Origin: Thermosporothrix hazakensis
GTDB lineage: Bacteria > Chloroflexota > Ktedonobacteria > Ktedonobacterales > Ktedonobacteraceae
Direction of reading: 5' to 3'
NCBI RefSeq assembly: GCF_003253565.1
Contig: NZ_QKUF01000003.1
Coordinates: forward strand, 62,001-126,000
DNA length: 64,000 bases
Below the pieces are notes generated by a model, which saw only the letters and a program-made list of their open reading frames with translations, ran no database searches and was not told the origin of the DNA. Positions 25,967 to 34,818 of this stretch are shown in pieces (position 1 is the stretch's first letter; each line of letters opens with the position of its first letter). The position numbers were made by a program, and so were the translations under genes.

Positions 25967-26974
25967 TTACAGCGCATTCTTTTCAGCGAGATCGATGTTC
26001 TCTGCATTGTTGCGACGGGCCTGTACAAGCTCCCGATTGATGCTGTCCAATGTAACGGTCCCCAGGTGACTATGATTTTCTTTATCCTGCACCGAGAGCG
26101 CTGGCGCATTGCTTTCAAAGAGTTTAAGCATTGCTTCCAGCAGTGGTGTATCGGATGAAATCTTCTTGCCATCAGGGGTATTAGTGGCCTGTTCCGTCAA
26201 CGCGGCTGAGACAGGAACATACTGCAATTGACGAAGAATGTTATCTGAGCCAACCAGTTGTCTGACAAAATCGTTTGCAGGCCGTGTGAGCAAGTCAACC
26301 GGGGTTCCAATCTGGACTAGTTGCCCTTCTGAAAGAACCGCGATCTGATCGCCCAGTTTAAAGGCCTCATCGATATCATGGGAAACGAAGAGAATAGTTT
26401 TATGAACATCGCGCTGAATGCGCTTGAGCTCATCCTGCATGCGTGCGCGGGTGATTGCGTCTAATGCGCCGAAAGGCTCATCCATCAGCAGAATGGCAGG
26501 ATCGTTTGCCAGGGCGCGGGCCATACCCACACGTTGCTGTTGTCCTCCCGAAAGCTGACGTGGGTAGCGCTTGCGATATTCTGCCGGAGGAAGACCGACC
26601 AACTCAAGCAGTTCATCGACTCGATTCGCCAGTTGACGCTTATTCCAGCCGCCCGCGATCTCCGCGGTGACCTGAATGTTTTCGGCAACCGTCATATGTG
26701 GGAAGAGCCCAACCTGCTGAATGACGTAGCCGATGTGTCGTCGAAGTTGAATCGGGTCCTCGTCTATCACATTTTTCCCGTCGATAAGAATTGCGCCGGA
26801 GCTCGGTTCTATTAACCGATTCACCATACGCAATAATGTCGTTTTGCCCGAGCCCGAAGTACCGACAAGCATACAGATGCTGCCCTCTGGAACCTCGAAG
26901 GAGATTGAGTCGACAGCAGGGGCACTGGCACCGCGGTATTGCTTCGTAATCTCTCGAAAGGCAATTGTAGCCAT
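25967..26974 (-). CDS. osmoprotectant ABC transporter ATP-binding protein
   Basis: 335 residues from ATG 26974 (MATIAFREITKQY), with AGAGGA 11 bases upstream; earlier in-frame ATGs have no usable site. Walker A is GTSGSGKTTLL, the signature is LSGGQQQRVGMARAL, Walker B is ILLMDEPFGALD and the H-loop is FVSHDIDEA. About 95 residues after the ATPase core look like a reduced CBS-type regulatory region (PLLEAMLKLFESN...LGTVTLDSINRE), which in OpuCA-like proteins senses ionic strength. First gene of the operon. Confidence 0.93.
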   Translation of the reverse strand: MATIAFREITKQYRGASAPAVDSISFEVPEGSICMLVGTSGSGKTTLLRMVNRLIEPSSGAILIDGKNVIDEDPIQLRRHIGYVIQQVGLFPHMTVAENIQVTAEIAGGWNKRQLANRVDELLELVGLPPAEYRKRYPRQLSGGQQQRVGMARALANDPAILLMDEPFGALDAITRARMQDELKRIQRDVHKTILFVSHDIDEAFKLGDQIAVLSEGQLVQIGTPVDLLTRPANDFVRQLVGSDNILRQLQYVPVSAALTEQATNTPDGKKISSDTPLLEAMLKLFESNAPALSVQDKENHSHLGTVTLDSINRELVQARRNNAENIDLAEKNAL

Positions 26975-27001
26975 TGAACTGTACATCCTCTCAGTTTGGT
27001 C

Positions 27002-27041
27002 GTTACGTAACACTATATGCCGAGATTGGACGAAATAGCAA
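27002..27041 (-). promoter_or_regulatory. promoter of the osmoprotectant operon with a start-site palindrome
   Basis: On the minus strand TTGCTA (27036-27041) and TATAGT (27012-27017) have an 18-base spacer. The 10-bp palindrome GTTACGTAAC at 27002-27011 lies immediately downstream of the -10, across the expected start site, and could be an operator. Confidence 0.55.
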
Positions 27042-27119
27042 GCGCCCTTGCTTGCATAGCGCCTTCACACACACAAAACTCTTCTATAGAAGTTATACGT
27101 TCTGCACGAAGAAACAGAG

Positions 27120-27152
27120 ACAAAGAAGAGAGGAGCTGCCTTCTCTCCTCGC
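27120..27152 (-). terminator. weak terminator after the PH-like gene
   Basis: On the minus strand GAGGAG and CTCCTC pair around a nine-base loop, followed by TCTTCTTTGTCTC. Pyrimidine-rich tail but short stem. Confidence 0.4.
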
Positions 27153-27163
27153 TCTGTGGTTCC

Positions 27164-27763
27164 TTATCCAGTAGGTGCACGATCCAGTAAGTGCCTGAGT
27201 ACACGTTCGGCCTCTCGTACATTAGGGATCCCACTGAAACGGCCCCGAGTCAGGTTGCTATTGCCATTGCTCGCTGTATAGCCATATGGAGTCCTGGCAA
27301 AGATCAGGTCACCAGAACCATCCGGTCGTTCAATAAATGTTACCGGACCGATATCACGCCAGCTATATGAGTGCACCGTCAGCGTTCTCCCTCTGTTGAT
27401 GATAAGCACTCGCTTGCTGGTGATGGCGTAGTGCACCGCCCTGGGAACAACTTTTATGACCGCGCCCAGAATGCCAAAAAGGATGGCTAAAAAGGCGAAG
27501 GTGACCCCCAGGGCATAGAAGGGAATAAGGGCTTCCATAGGGAGGGTGATGAGAAGAGCAAATCCCAGGGCCAGCATGAGCAAGGCGACAATCCCGAATG
27601 AGCCTGCCATGATCAAAAGGCCGGGTGTATTCGGGGAGTACTGGCTGCTATGCTGTCCGGGGCGTCCAGACCAGAGGACGGATTCTTCCTCATCGAGCAG
27701 ATCCTGAAGCATAGCATAGGTCTCGTTAGACTCAGCAATCTTTTCCTGGTACTGGCGTTGCAT
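27164..27763 (-). CDS. membrane protein with bacterial PH-like domain
   Basis: 199 residues from ATG 27763. Two adjacent membrane helices (about 50-75 and 80-105, the second ending VTFAFLAILFGILGAVIKV) are followed by HYAITSKRVLIINRGRTLTVHSYSWRDIGPV, the core of bacterial PH-type domains, and a C-terminal region ending REAERVLRHLLDRAP. Probably a membrane-associated scaffold; function unknown. The upstream AAAGGG is very close to the start. Confidence 0.78.
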   Translation of the reverse strand: MQRQYQEKIAESNETYAMLQDLLDEEESVLWSGRPGQHSSQYSPNTPGLLIMAGSFGIVALLMLALGFALLITLPMEALIPFYALGVTFAFLAILFGILGAVIKVVPRAVHYAITSKRVLIINRGRTLTVHSYSWRDIGPVTFIERPDGSGDLIFARTPYGYTASNGNSNLTRGRFSGIPNVREAERVLRHLLDRAPTG

Positions 27764-27870
27764 ATGCCCTTTGCCTGTTATTCGAGAATCCTTGAACACA
27801 ATGAAAGAGAAATACGCTTCTGAAAGAAATACGAAGCAAGGAAGGAGAAGTTGCATAAATGATGCAGGGA

Positions 27871-27902
27871 GAAAAAAAACTGGCGGCCCTTGCGGACCGC
27901 CT
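27871..27902 (-). terminator. terminator of the cupredoxin gene
   Basis: On the minus strand GGCGGTCC and GGGCCGCC pair (one mismatch) around GCAA, followed by AGTTTTTTTTC. Confidence 0.85.
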
Positions 27903-27917
27903 GGCTGCTACCTGTTT

Positions 27918-28316
27918 CTACTTTACGATGACCGTGAGATTCATGTTCACATGGATTGGACAGTAGAGCTGGAATGTACCTGCCGTATTGAACGGGCCAA
28001 TGGTCTGGGTATCATTCGCGCCCACGTTGATATTGATTTTTGGGGCGCCAGCTTCCTGTTTGGGTTTTGCAGTTCCGTTATCCCACGTCCCGTTTGAGAT
28101 GATATGCGTCACAACCACATCATTCACCAGTTTGATGCTTTCGCCTTTTTTGATGGTGATAGTGGTGGGCGAGAATTGCAGATCGCTCATATGGACGGTA
28201 TTTGGCTCAGTGGGTTGGTTGGGTTTGCTGCTCGCGCTGGTGTTACTGCCACAGGCAACGATCAGGAGGGAAAGCGCACTCAGGCACAGCAAAACAGCGA
28301 TGAATTTTTTCTTCAT
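27918..28316 (-). CDS. cupredoxin-domain lipoprotein
   Basis: 132 residues from ATG 28316. The signal peptide ends in the lipobox LLIVACG. The mature part is a plastocyanin-like copper domain: the first ligand His lies in VVVTHIISNG, and the Cys-His-Met set in YCPIHVNMNL at the end. It is a probable extracytoplasmic electron carrier or copper-binding protein. GGAGATC lies about 12 bases before the ATG. Confidence 0.87.
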   Translation of the reverse strand: MKKKFIAVLLCLSALSLLIVACGSNTSASSKPNQPTEPNTVHMSDLQFSPTTITIKKGESIKLVNDVVVTHIISNGTWDNGTAKPKQEAGAPKININVGANDTQTIGPFNTAGTFQLYCPIHVNMNLTVIVK

Positions 28317-28662
28317 AGTATCGAAATTGATCTCCATATAGTGCTAATCAACAGCAGTGCCTACCTTGCTGTTTTTGTTCAGCGTTAGAGAAGAACTCAC
28401 GAACCTATTATAGCGTCTATGTCAGAAATTTCCACCCAACATATGAAACGATGGGGCAGTAATGAGCAATACCTTATCGCATCCCCATCATACTCAAAAT
28501 GGTGTGAGGTGTAGCCTTTTCTGACATCCAAACAGTGTAGCGGAGCGGAAATGGTGGGGCATTTATCAAGGGAGAATGTATCAACTGGGGCCTTGCTGAA
28601 CCTCCTTATGAGTGGTGGCAGGACGAAGAGCCATGAGAAAAGAAATGACTCTTCGTCTGAGG
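28317..28662. other. intergenic region between cupredoxin and kinase genes
   Basis: No gene seen. Inverted repeat GACGAAGAG (28622-28630) and CTCTTCGTC (28649-28657) lies just after the kinase stop; it lacks a U run and may be a weak or Rho-assisted terminator or an RNA-stabilising hairpin. Confidence 0.4.
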
Positions 28663-31062
28663 CTAGAAGACAATCCAACCGCCCATTTTTAGTTCGGTAC
28701 CATCACTGATATCGGCGAAGTAGTCAAGGTCTGTGCCGTCCAGCCTGCCGAAGTACATCTTATAGTTTGTACTGTTTGGATCATGTTCCTGTATAGCGTA
28801 GAATGTCCCATCCCGCGAGAGGTTCGACCAGGTATACTGTGTGAACTCACAGAGGGTCTGGCCTCCTGTCAAATCGGTACTGAGACGCAAGAGATTTGAG
28901 CCATCGATATTGACACGCCATACGCCATTCTGATCAGGGGTGGCCGCGTCCTTGACCAGAAGCAGAAGTGTTTGTGCGGTGATGGCGCGTACCATTGTTA
29001 CTGCTACAGGAACTGACGTTAGCGTGGTTGCAGCGCTCCCATCGAGATTGCGCACGGTGATACGACTTGGTCCGGCCAGCATACCGGAATTAGTATTGCA
29101 TTCACTGATGAGCAGCCGTTTTGAATCAAAGGTCGGGTCAAAGCTACAGATAGACGATGCAATCCGCTTGAGGCTGCTTTCTTGTTGGTTCTCCCCCTTC
29201 CTGACATCAAGCGAGTAGAGATCAAGCGGCGCGCTCCCGCCCTTCGGGACTTTCAAGAGCAGATGGTTGTTATCCTGCCAGGTAGCTGGAATATAGCGTG
29301 TACCTGATTGGAGTGTGAGCAGAGTGTGAATACTGCCAGACCCGGGCTCAAGCAGCTTAAGCGTGCTACCTGTCATAAAGGTAATGCGCTGCTGATCGTA
29401 TGTCCACTGGACGCCAAAAAGGTCTTCAGGGCCAGTAGTGCAATAGAGGGTCTGCTGTATCTGCCCATCGACTCGTAGCAGGCGAAGCTGTTTCTGGTTA
29501 TCGAGTTTGAGGACAAAGAGGATCCAGAGCCCGTCCTGCGATACCTGTATCTCGTTGATATACGCGCCAGGTGTATTGAAGATGATGTCCGCCTTTACGG
29601 TATCATTGGCGTCACGGCGCTTGATGACGGCAGCGCTGGGATTGCCCGGAGTTCCTTCATTCACGGCATAGATCAGCCGCTGGTGTGAACCCACTGAGAG
29701 GGGAGGATAGGTCGCCGCGTTCGCCTGTCCTGAGGCCGGGCAGTTCATGGTTCCCCGGACGACTTGTGGAAGCAGGGTCGGCTGACTGGTTGGTGTGCTC
29801 TTGCTTGTAGTGGTACTTTGAGCCTGCTTTGTTGACTGGATGGTTTGGGGCGTAGTTGTGAGTGGCTGTCTGGCTTGATAGATCGTAAAGGCACTGGTTG
29901 CGATGGTTGCGAGGAGCAGAACAACAGCCACAATGACCAGTATCTTGGCATTGCGTTCCAGTCGTGAGGGCTGTTGTGGCACGATGTTATAGGGAGTACT
30001 GGGCCAGGGGCCTGGATTACTGATAGGAGGAGGTGTAACCACCTGGTGCTCGGGACCCGTTTGCTGTGCAAGAACAGTCTGCTCGCTGATCTGTGTCGGT
30101 GCTGAAGCAGGCTCTTCCGTTGGTGGTGTCACGATAGCAAGGGTGTTTTCCTCATGTGGTATGGGAAGAGGACCGCCCTTTTCGTGAGGGCGGGGAGGCG
30201 ATGACTGAGCCAGATTACTGGCGTGTAGCGCCTCAAGCATCTCATTGGGATGCTTGAAACGAGCTTCAGGGTGCTTGGCAAGAGCACGCAGTACGACCGA
30301 CTCAAGTTCTGGTGGAATAGTAGGTTGCAGGCTCCGAGGAGAAACCGGTTCGGTTTGAAGATGTTGAACCAGCATGCCCATGACATCTTGCGCCTTAAAT
30401 GGTCGCTCGCCGGTCAGCATCTCATAGAGAATAATACCAACGGCATAGAGATCGGAAGCAGGGCCGGGCTTCCCTTGAATCTGTTCCGGGGCCATATAAT
30501 CGGGGGTTCCTTTGAGCGCGACCGAATGGGTAACGGTAATATCGGTCGGGAGGGAGATTCCATCCGCTTCGGGCAGCAGCTTGGCAAGCCCGAAGTCCGC
30601 TAGCATCAACGTGCCGTCACCTTTAAAAAGAATATTGCCTGGCTTCATGTCGCGATGGATCAGGCCCCGATCATGGGCATATGCAAGGGCATCGAGAACC
30701 TGGCTTATCAGTGAAAGCGCGTGTTCGGGGGCCAGCGGGGCATGTTTGTGTAGATAGTCTCGCAGGGAGCCGCCTGCCATATAGGGCATGACCAGATACG
30801 CCTGATCATCGTGTTCGCCGTAATCATAGACCGGGAGAATATGTCGGTGGTCAAGTTGAGCGAGAACGCGAGCTTCCCGATTAAAGTGGCTGAGAAATAC
30901 CTGTTTCTCGCTTCCTTCAGGTTGAAAGACCTTAACAGCGACGGATCGTTGCAGTCGTGTATCTGTTGCCAGATATACATGTGCACTGCCTCCTTTCCCG
31001 AGAAGCTGATGCAGGTGATAACGGTCTGATATGGTCATCCCTACCAGGTTCTCATCTTTCAT
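28663..31062 (-). CDS. membrane Ser/Thr protein kinase (PknB-like) with extracytoplasmic propeller-like domain
   Basis: 799 residues from ATG 31062 (AAAGGAG nine bases upstream). The kinase domain occupies about 10-275: GKGGSAHVYLATD glycine loop, VAVKVF lysine, HRDMKPGN catalytic loop, DFGLAK and GTPDYMAPEQ. A Pro/Thr-rich linker leads to one membrane helix near 370-390 (ILVIVAVVLLLATIATSAFTI). The outer part (about 440-799) has repeated beta-strand units such as ISQDGLWILFVLKL-like and WTYDQQRITFMTG, like a TolB or WD40 propeller, perhaps a ligand sensor. There are no PASTA repeats. Confidence 0.93.
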   Translation of the reverse strand: MKDENLVGMTISDRYHLHQLLGKGGSAHVYLATDTRLQRSVAVKVFQPEGSEKQVFLSHFNREARVLAQLDHRHILPVYDYGEHDDQAYLVMPYMAGGSLRDYLHKHAPLAPEHALSLISQVLDALAYAHDRGLIHRDMKPGNILFKGDGTLMLADFGLAKLLPEADGISLPTDITVTHSVALKGTPDYMAPEQIQGKPGPASDLYAVGIILYEMLTGERPFKAQDVMGMLVQHLQTEPVSPRSLQPTIPPELESVVLRALAKHPEARFKHPNEMLEALHASNLAQSSPPRPHEKGGPLPIPHEENTLAIVTPPTEEPASAPTQISEQTVLAQQTGPEHQVVTPPPISNPGPWPSTPYNIVPQQPSRLERNAKILVIVAVVLLLATIATSAFTIYQARQPLTTTPQTIQSTKQAQSTTTSKSTPTSQPTLLPQVVRGTMNCPASGQANAATYPPLSVGSHQRLIYAVNEGTPGNPSAAVIKRRDANDTVKADIIFNTPGAYINEIQVSQDGLWILFVLKLDNQKQLRLLRVDGQIQQTLYCTTGPEDLFGVQWTYDQQRITFMTGSTLKLLEPGSGSIHTLLTLQSGTRYIPATWQDNNHLLLKVPKGGSAPLDLYSLDVRKGENQQESSLKRIASSICSFDPTFDSKRLLISECNTNSGMLAGPSRITVRNLDGSAATTLTSVPVAVTMVRAITAQTLLLLVKDAATPDQNGVWRVNIDGSNLLRLSTDLTGGQTLCEFTQYTWSNLSRDGTFYAIQEHDPNSTNYKMYFGRLDGTDLDYFADISDGTELKMGGWIVF

Positions 31063-31248
31063 AAGAGGGTCTCCTTTGATGTGTTTGATCAAGAGTGATA
31101 ATAGCAGACTGAAAAGTATTGGAATATATTGAAACACATTTTACATTTTGAAAGACATTGAGGTATCGAACCTATTGTATCTGCAATATCGAGGATAGTC
31201 CAGTCTTACAATGTGAAGTTGCTCATCTTTTGCGCTCTTAATGCTGGC

Positions 31249-31277
31249 TTGACATTGCCCAATGCATCGTGTATTCT
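31249..31277 (+). promoter_or_regulatory. promoter of the T-box/proS transcript
   Basis: TTGACA at 31249-31254 and TATTCT at 31272-31277 with a 17-base spacer. The predicted start near 31284 lies immediately before T-box stem I. Confidence 0.85.
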
Positions 31278-31283
31278 GAGTGT

Positions 31284-31560
31284 ACTTGAAATCAAGCAAC
31301 AGAAGAGAACACGTCGACCAGGATCAGTAGATTGGAACACCATCAGACAGCGAGCCGGGATAGTGGAAGCCGGTTGAAAGGCTCGGATCGAACCCACCTG
31401 GGAGTGTCAGCGAGAAGTTGACCGGAGCCCTTCACCGTTATCTGGAAGGAACGGTTCACTGAGACCGTTATGAGTGGAATGATGTGGTAACTGCATCATT
31501 CAAGGAAGGTGGTACCACGGGTAGATCTCGTCCTTTGTTGAGGGCGAGTTTTTTATTTGT
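31284..31560 (+). promoter_or_regulatory. T-box riboswitch leader of proS
   Basis: Stem I is recognisable by GCGAGCC pairing with GGCTCG around a distal part with GGATAGTGGAAGCCGG. The likely specifier is CCC (Pro) at 31393-31395 after GATCGAA. The T-box itself is AAGGTGGTACCACGG near 31505-31520; its TGGT bulge complements an ACCA acceptor end. A terminator follows at 31527-31554 (CTCGTCC/GGGCGAG then TTTTTT). Uncharged tRNA-Pro should favour the antiterminator and permit proS transcription. Confidence 0.92.
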
Positions 31561-31597
31561 GTTTTTATCTGATCTTTGCTCGAAGAAAGAGGGAATT

Positions 31598-33049
31598 ATG
31601 GACGAAAAGGAAAAGTATGTAGAAGAGCTGGTAGATCTCGAAGACGATTATTCAAAATGGTACAATCAGGTCGTCCGAAAGGCCGAGCTTGCAGACTATG
31701 CGCCTGTTCGTGGCTGTATGATTATTCGTCCCTACGGCTACGCCATCTGGGAAAACATTCAGGGGTTGTTGGACCGGCGCTTCAAAGAGACGGGCGTTGT
31801 AAATGCCTACTTCCCGTTGTTTATTCCTCGTAGCTTCCTGGAGAAAGAGGCAGAGCACGTCGAGGGCTTTGCGCCTGAGGTCGCCTGGGTGACGCGTGGC
31901 GGTGGTGAGGAGCTGGAAGAGCCGCTTGCTGTGCGCCCGACCAGCGAAACGATTATTGGTCATAGCTATGCGAAGTGGGTGCAGAGCTATCGTGACCTGC
32001 CGTTGCTGATTAACCAGTGGAATAACGTGGTGCGTTGGGAAAAACGTACCGCACTCTTCTTGCGCACCTCTGAGTTCCTCTGGCAGGAGGGCCATACCGC
32101 TCACCGTACGCTGGAAGAGGCAGAAGAGCGTACACAGATGATGCTGGAAGTCTATCGCTCCTTTGCCGAGGAAGATGCTGCTATTCCGGTGATCGCGGGC
32201 CGAAAGAGCGAGAACGAGAAGTTCGCCGGAGCGCTGCGCACCTACTCGATTGAGGCGTTGATGGGCGACGGTAAGGCGCTTCAAGCCGGTACAAGCCATA
32301 ACCTGGCTCATAACTTCGCAAAAGGCTTTGACATTCAGTTCCTTGACTCAGACGGCCAGCGGAAGTATTGTGCTACGACCAGTTGGGGTATGAGCACGCG
32401 TATGATTGGTGCGTTAATTATGGTCCACGGTGACAAATCTGGTCTGATGCTGCCTCCGCGTATTGCTCCCTATCAGGCCGTGATTGTGCCTATCTGGCGG
32501 AAGGACAAGGACAAAGAGGTTGTCATGGGTGCCCTCGAGCGCCTTGAGAAGATCCTGAAAGGAAAAGTGCGCTTCAAGACCGATGTCAGCGAGAACACCC
32601 CGGGTTGGAAGTTTAACGAGTGGGAGATGCGTGGGGTTCCTGTACGTATCGAGATTGGCCCTCGCGATGTTCAGAATAACAGTGTGGTGCTTGTCCGTCG
32701 CGATAATCGTGCCAAAGAGATCGTCTCGATCGATGCACTGGAAACTCGGTTGCCTGAGCTGCTGGAAGAGGTACAACAGGCGATGTATCAGCGTGCGGTT
32801 GAGTTCCGAGAGAAAAACACCTACTATACCGAGGACTATGAGGAGTTCAAGCAAATCATCGCCGAGAAGCGTGGCTTTGTCCGGGTGAAGTGGGCCGAGG
32901 ATAGCGAGGCTGAGAAAGCAATCAAGGAAGAGACAAAGGCAACCTTGCGGGTGATTCCCTTCGATCAGCCTGAGGGAGGCGTCAAGGGCAAATGTATCTA
33001 CACCGGTAAGCCTGCGACCTGTGAGGCAGTCTTTGCCCGCGCATACTAA
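31598..33049 (+). CDS. proS: prolyl-tRNA synthetase, archaeal/eukaryotic-type
   Basis: 483 residues from ATG 31598 (AAAGAGGG five bases upstream); a longer frame would start inside the T-box. Class II motifs: RPTSETIIGHSYAKW, then RTSEFLWQEGHTAH (motif 2), GTSHNLAHNFAKGF and STRMIGALIMVHGDKSGLML (motif 3). It lacks the editing insertion of the long bacterial enzyme and ends in a C-terminal extension finishing FARAY, both features of the short ProS type. It attaches proline to tRNA-Pro. Confidence 0.97.
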   Translation: MDEKEKYVEELVDLEDDYSKWYNQVVRKAELADYAPVRGCMIIRPYGYAIWENIQGLLDRRFKETGVVNAYFPLFIPRSFLEKEAEHVEGFAPEVAWVTRGGGEELEEPLAVRPTSETIIGHSYAKWVQSYRDLPLLINQWNNVVRWEKRTALFLRTSEFLWQEGHTAHRTLEEAEERTQMMLEVYRSFAEEDAAIPVIAGRKSENEKFAGALRTYSIEALMGDGKALQAGTSHNLAHNFAKGFDIQFLDSDGQRKYCATTSWGMSTRMIGALIMVHGDKSGLMLPPRIAPYQAVIVPIWRKDKDKEVVMGALERLEKILKGKVRFKTDVSENTPGWKFNEWEMRGVPVRIEIGPRDVQNNSVVLVRRDNRAKEIVSIDALETRLPELLEEVQQAMYQRAVEFREKNTYYTEDYEEFKQIIAEKRGFVRVKWAEDSEAEKAIKEETKATLRVIPFDQPEGGVKGKCIYTGKPATCEAVFARAY

Positions 33050-33065
33050 AGCGCTTCATAAAGAA

Positions 33066-33105
33066 AGAATGAGTCATCCCATTACAGGATGACTCATCTT
33101 TTTTG
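33066..33105. terminator. bidirectional terminator between proS and the zinc-ribbon gene
   Basis: ATGAGTCATCC (33069-33079) and GGATGACTCAT (33087-33097) form a perfect 11-bp stem with CTTTTTTG on the plus side and TCTTTCTTTA on the minus side. Confidence 0.92.
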
Positions 33106-33114
33106 TATCTGGCT

Positions 33115-34512
33115 TTACTTGATTGAGAATGTGACGTTTGTGCCAGAAAGGTTCTTACCAGAGGCAAACACCAGCGTGTAGGTGTCGGAAGGCGGAACCT
33201 GGAAGATCAGGGTGCCCTTGACATTGCTCGCGCCTGCGCTGAGGTCGTTCAGGTCATCATCATCTGAGGTATATTCGGGGGCAGCGGTTGTGTCGCCTGA
33301 TTTCAGGCGGATATAGTCGTAGCCCCAGAAGTCCGAGCTAGAAGGGTTGCTGGCTGTCAATGAGACAATGACAAACACTTTGCCTTTCTTGGCCTGGGCG
33401 CCGGGCGCATCGTAGCGCTGGATCGCCGTGTTCAGCGTCCATTTCATCGGACCATAGTTGAAGGCCTTGTTCAGATCGGCCTGCTTGGGGAGATACTCAC
33501 TGAGATCCGCGTTGCTCTTCAGCGGGAACTCCATCTGTGCCTCTTCCGCAGTCCCGAGACGCAGGACAAGGCTGTTGAGATCGACGGGCTTCTTGGTCTC
33601 AAAGTCAACCCAGTTCTCGCGCTGTTCTCCCTCCTTAGGGCCGCTGAATTCGCCCGCGTTCAGTGCTTTGATCGTGGTCTTATCAGGGAGAATCAAGCTG
33701 AATGCCGAGCTATAGGAGAAGTAAGCAGATCTCCCTCCCTCCTGCTTCTCTTTCATATGGATGCGGACAAAGTTGCTCTTCTTCTCATAAGAGTACGTCT
33801 TGGTATATGTGTCATCTGGAAACTGGTCTGCCTGCTCGATAGAAGTGAAGGTAATCTGATCCGTTGCATAGCTGATCGCCAGATTGGTCAGTGTAACCGA
33901 TTTTGTGGCAGTATCATTACTGTTGTCACCATTGTTGTTATTGTCCGTTGTTGTCTGTGTTTTGTTATCAGTACTCTTCTTGGAAAAGAGCTGAGTGATG
34001 CCGTAGAGAGAGCCGCCACAGACAGCCAGCACAAGCACAACCACGACTGCCCCGATGATCCAGGGAAGCGAGTTTTTCTTCTTGGGCGGGATCGGTGGCA
34101 TTGAGTACATACCCGGTCCCGGTGGCGGTGGCGGAGCGTAGGGATCATTCGGTGTCGGAGTCCCGCCGGGATAGCCGTTATAGGAAGGTGGAGGCGGGGG
34201 GGTATACGCTCCCGATGCATACTGACTATATGGCTGCTGGTGGTTGGCAGGATCCTCGGCAGCCATCGTCGGCGGCAGATTGGGATTGCTATTCCCAACC
34301 GGGGGGAGATTCGGGTTACTGCCAGCGGCCATCGTAGGTGGCAGACCCTCATTGCTATTTGCGGCCATCGTTGGGGGGAGGCTGGAATTGCTAGCTGCTA
34401 CCGTTGGTATAACACCCTCTCCCGTACTTGAGATCTGTTTCCCGCAATTCGGACAAAAGCGTTGGCCGGGGGTAAAAGGTGCATGACATTGCGGACAAGT
34501 CGCTTGAGACAC
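33115..34512 (-). CDS. zinc-ribbon membrane protein with Pro-rich repeat region
   Basis: 465 residues, GTG start with AAGAGGAG seven bases upstream. Residues 6-23 are a zinc ribbon (CPQC...CPNCG). Residues 35-85 hold repeats of the type LPPTMAA (one PTVAA, three PTMAA, one degenerate), then a Pro/Tyr/Gly-rich stretch to about 145. One membrane helix (LPWIIGAVVVVLVLAVCGGSLYG) follows. The outer C-terminal half (about 195-465) looks like beta-rich DUF4352-type or telokin-like domains. The repeated threonines could be kinase targets. Function unknown. Confidence 0.85.
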   Translation of the reverse strand: MSQATCPQCHAPFTPGQRFCPNCGKQISSTGEGVIPTVAASNSSLPPTMAANSNEGLPPTMAAGSNPNLPPVGNSNPNLPPTMAAEDPANHQQPYSQYASGAYTPPPPPSYNGYPGGTPTPNDPYAPPPPPGPGMYSMPPIPPKKKNSLPWIIGAVVVVLVLAVCGGSLYGITQLFSKKSTDNKTQTTTDNNNNGDNSNDTATKSVTLTNLAISYATDQITFTSIEQADQFPDDTYTKTYSYEKKSNFVRIHMKEKQEGGRSAYFSYSSAFSLILPDKTTIKALNAGEFSGPKEGEQRENWVDFETKKPVDLNSLVLRLGTAEEAQMEFPLKSNADLSEYLPKQADLNKAFNYGPMKWTLNTAIQRYDAPGAQAKKGKVFVIVSLTASNPSSSDFWGYDYIRLKSGDTTAAPEYTSDDDDLNDLSAGASNVKGTLIFQVPPSDTYTLVFASGKNLSGTNVTFSIK

Positions 34513-34747
34513 TGTGTTTCTCCTCTTAGTACCAATAAAAATAGATCATACCAGGCTGATTATAGCTAGATGATTACTTATTTGTCTAGAAAATGGCCTG
34601 TGTAACGTCTTTCTCCGTAAAATCCGCTAAATAGTGGTCTGCTCTATTATCAGACCGATAAAAATGGCTAGAACGAGAGTGCGGCTCTCTCCTATGTGAT
34701 TGGTTCGGCTACTTCTCTTTATAGCATATTTTAAGGAGGCTCTGCTG
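34513..34747. other. divergent intergenic region
   Basis: No gene seen between the zinc-ribbon start and the csaA promoter; probably holds the minus-strand promoter of the zinc-ribbon gene. Confidence 0.35.
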
Positions 34748-34776
34748 TTGAATAGCTCACAGCTTCGTTGTATGAT
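34748..34776 (+). promoter_or_regulatory. promoter of the csaA-SGNH operon
   Basis: TTGAAT at 34748-34753 and TATGAT at 34771-34776, spacer 17. Confidence 0.7.
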
Positions 34777-34818
34777 GCAGCATAATAGTATGGTATTGAA
34801 TGGAAAAGAGGTAATAGT

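Noticed and set aside
31484..31597. N-terminal extension of proS
   Set aside because: It would translate the T-box antiterminator and terminator; the ATG at 31598 has a ribosome site and matches the family's usual beginning.
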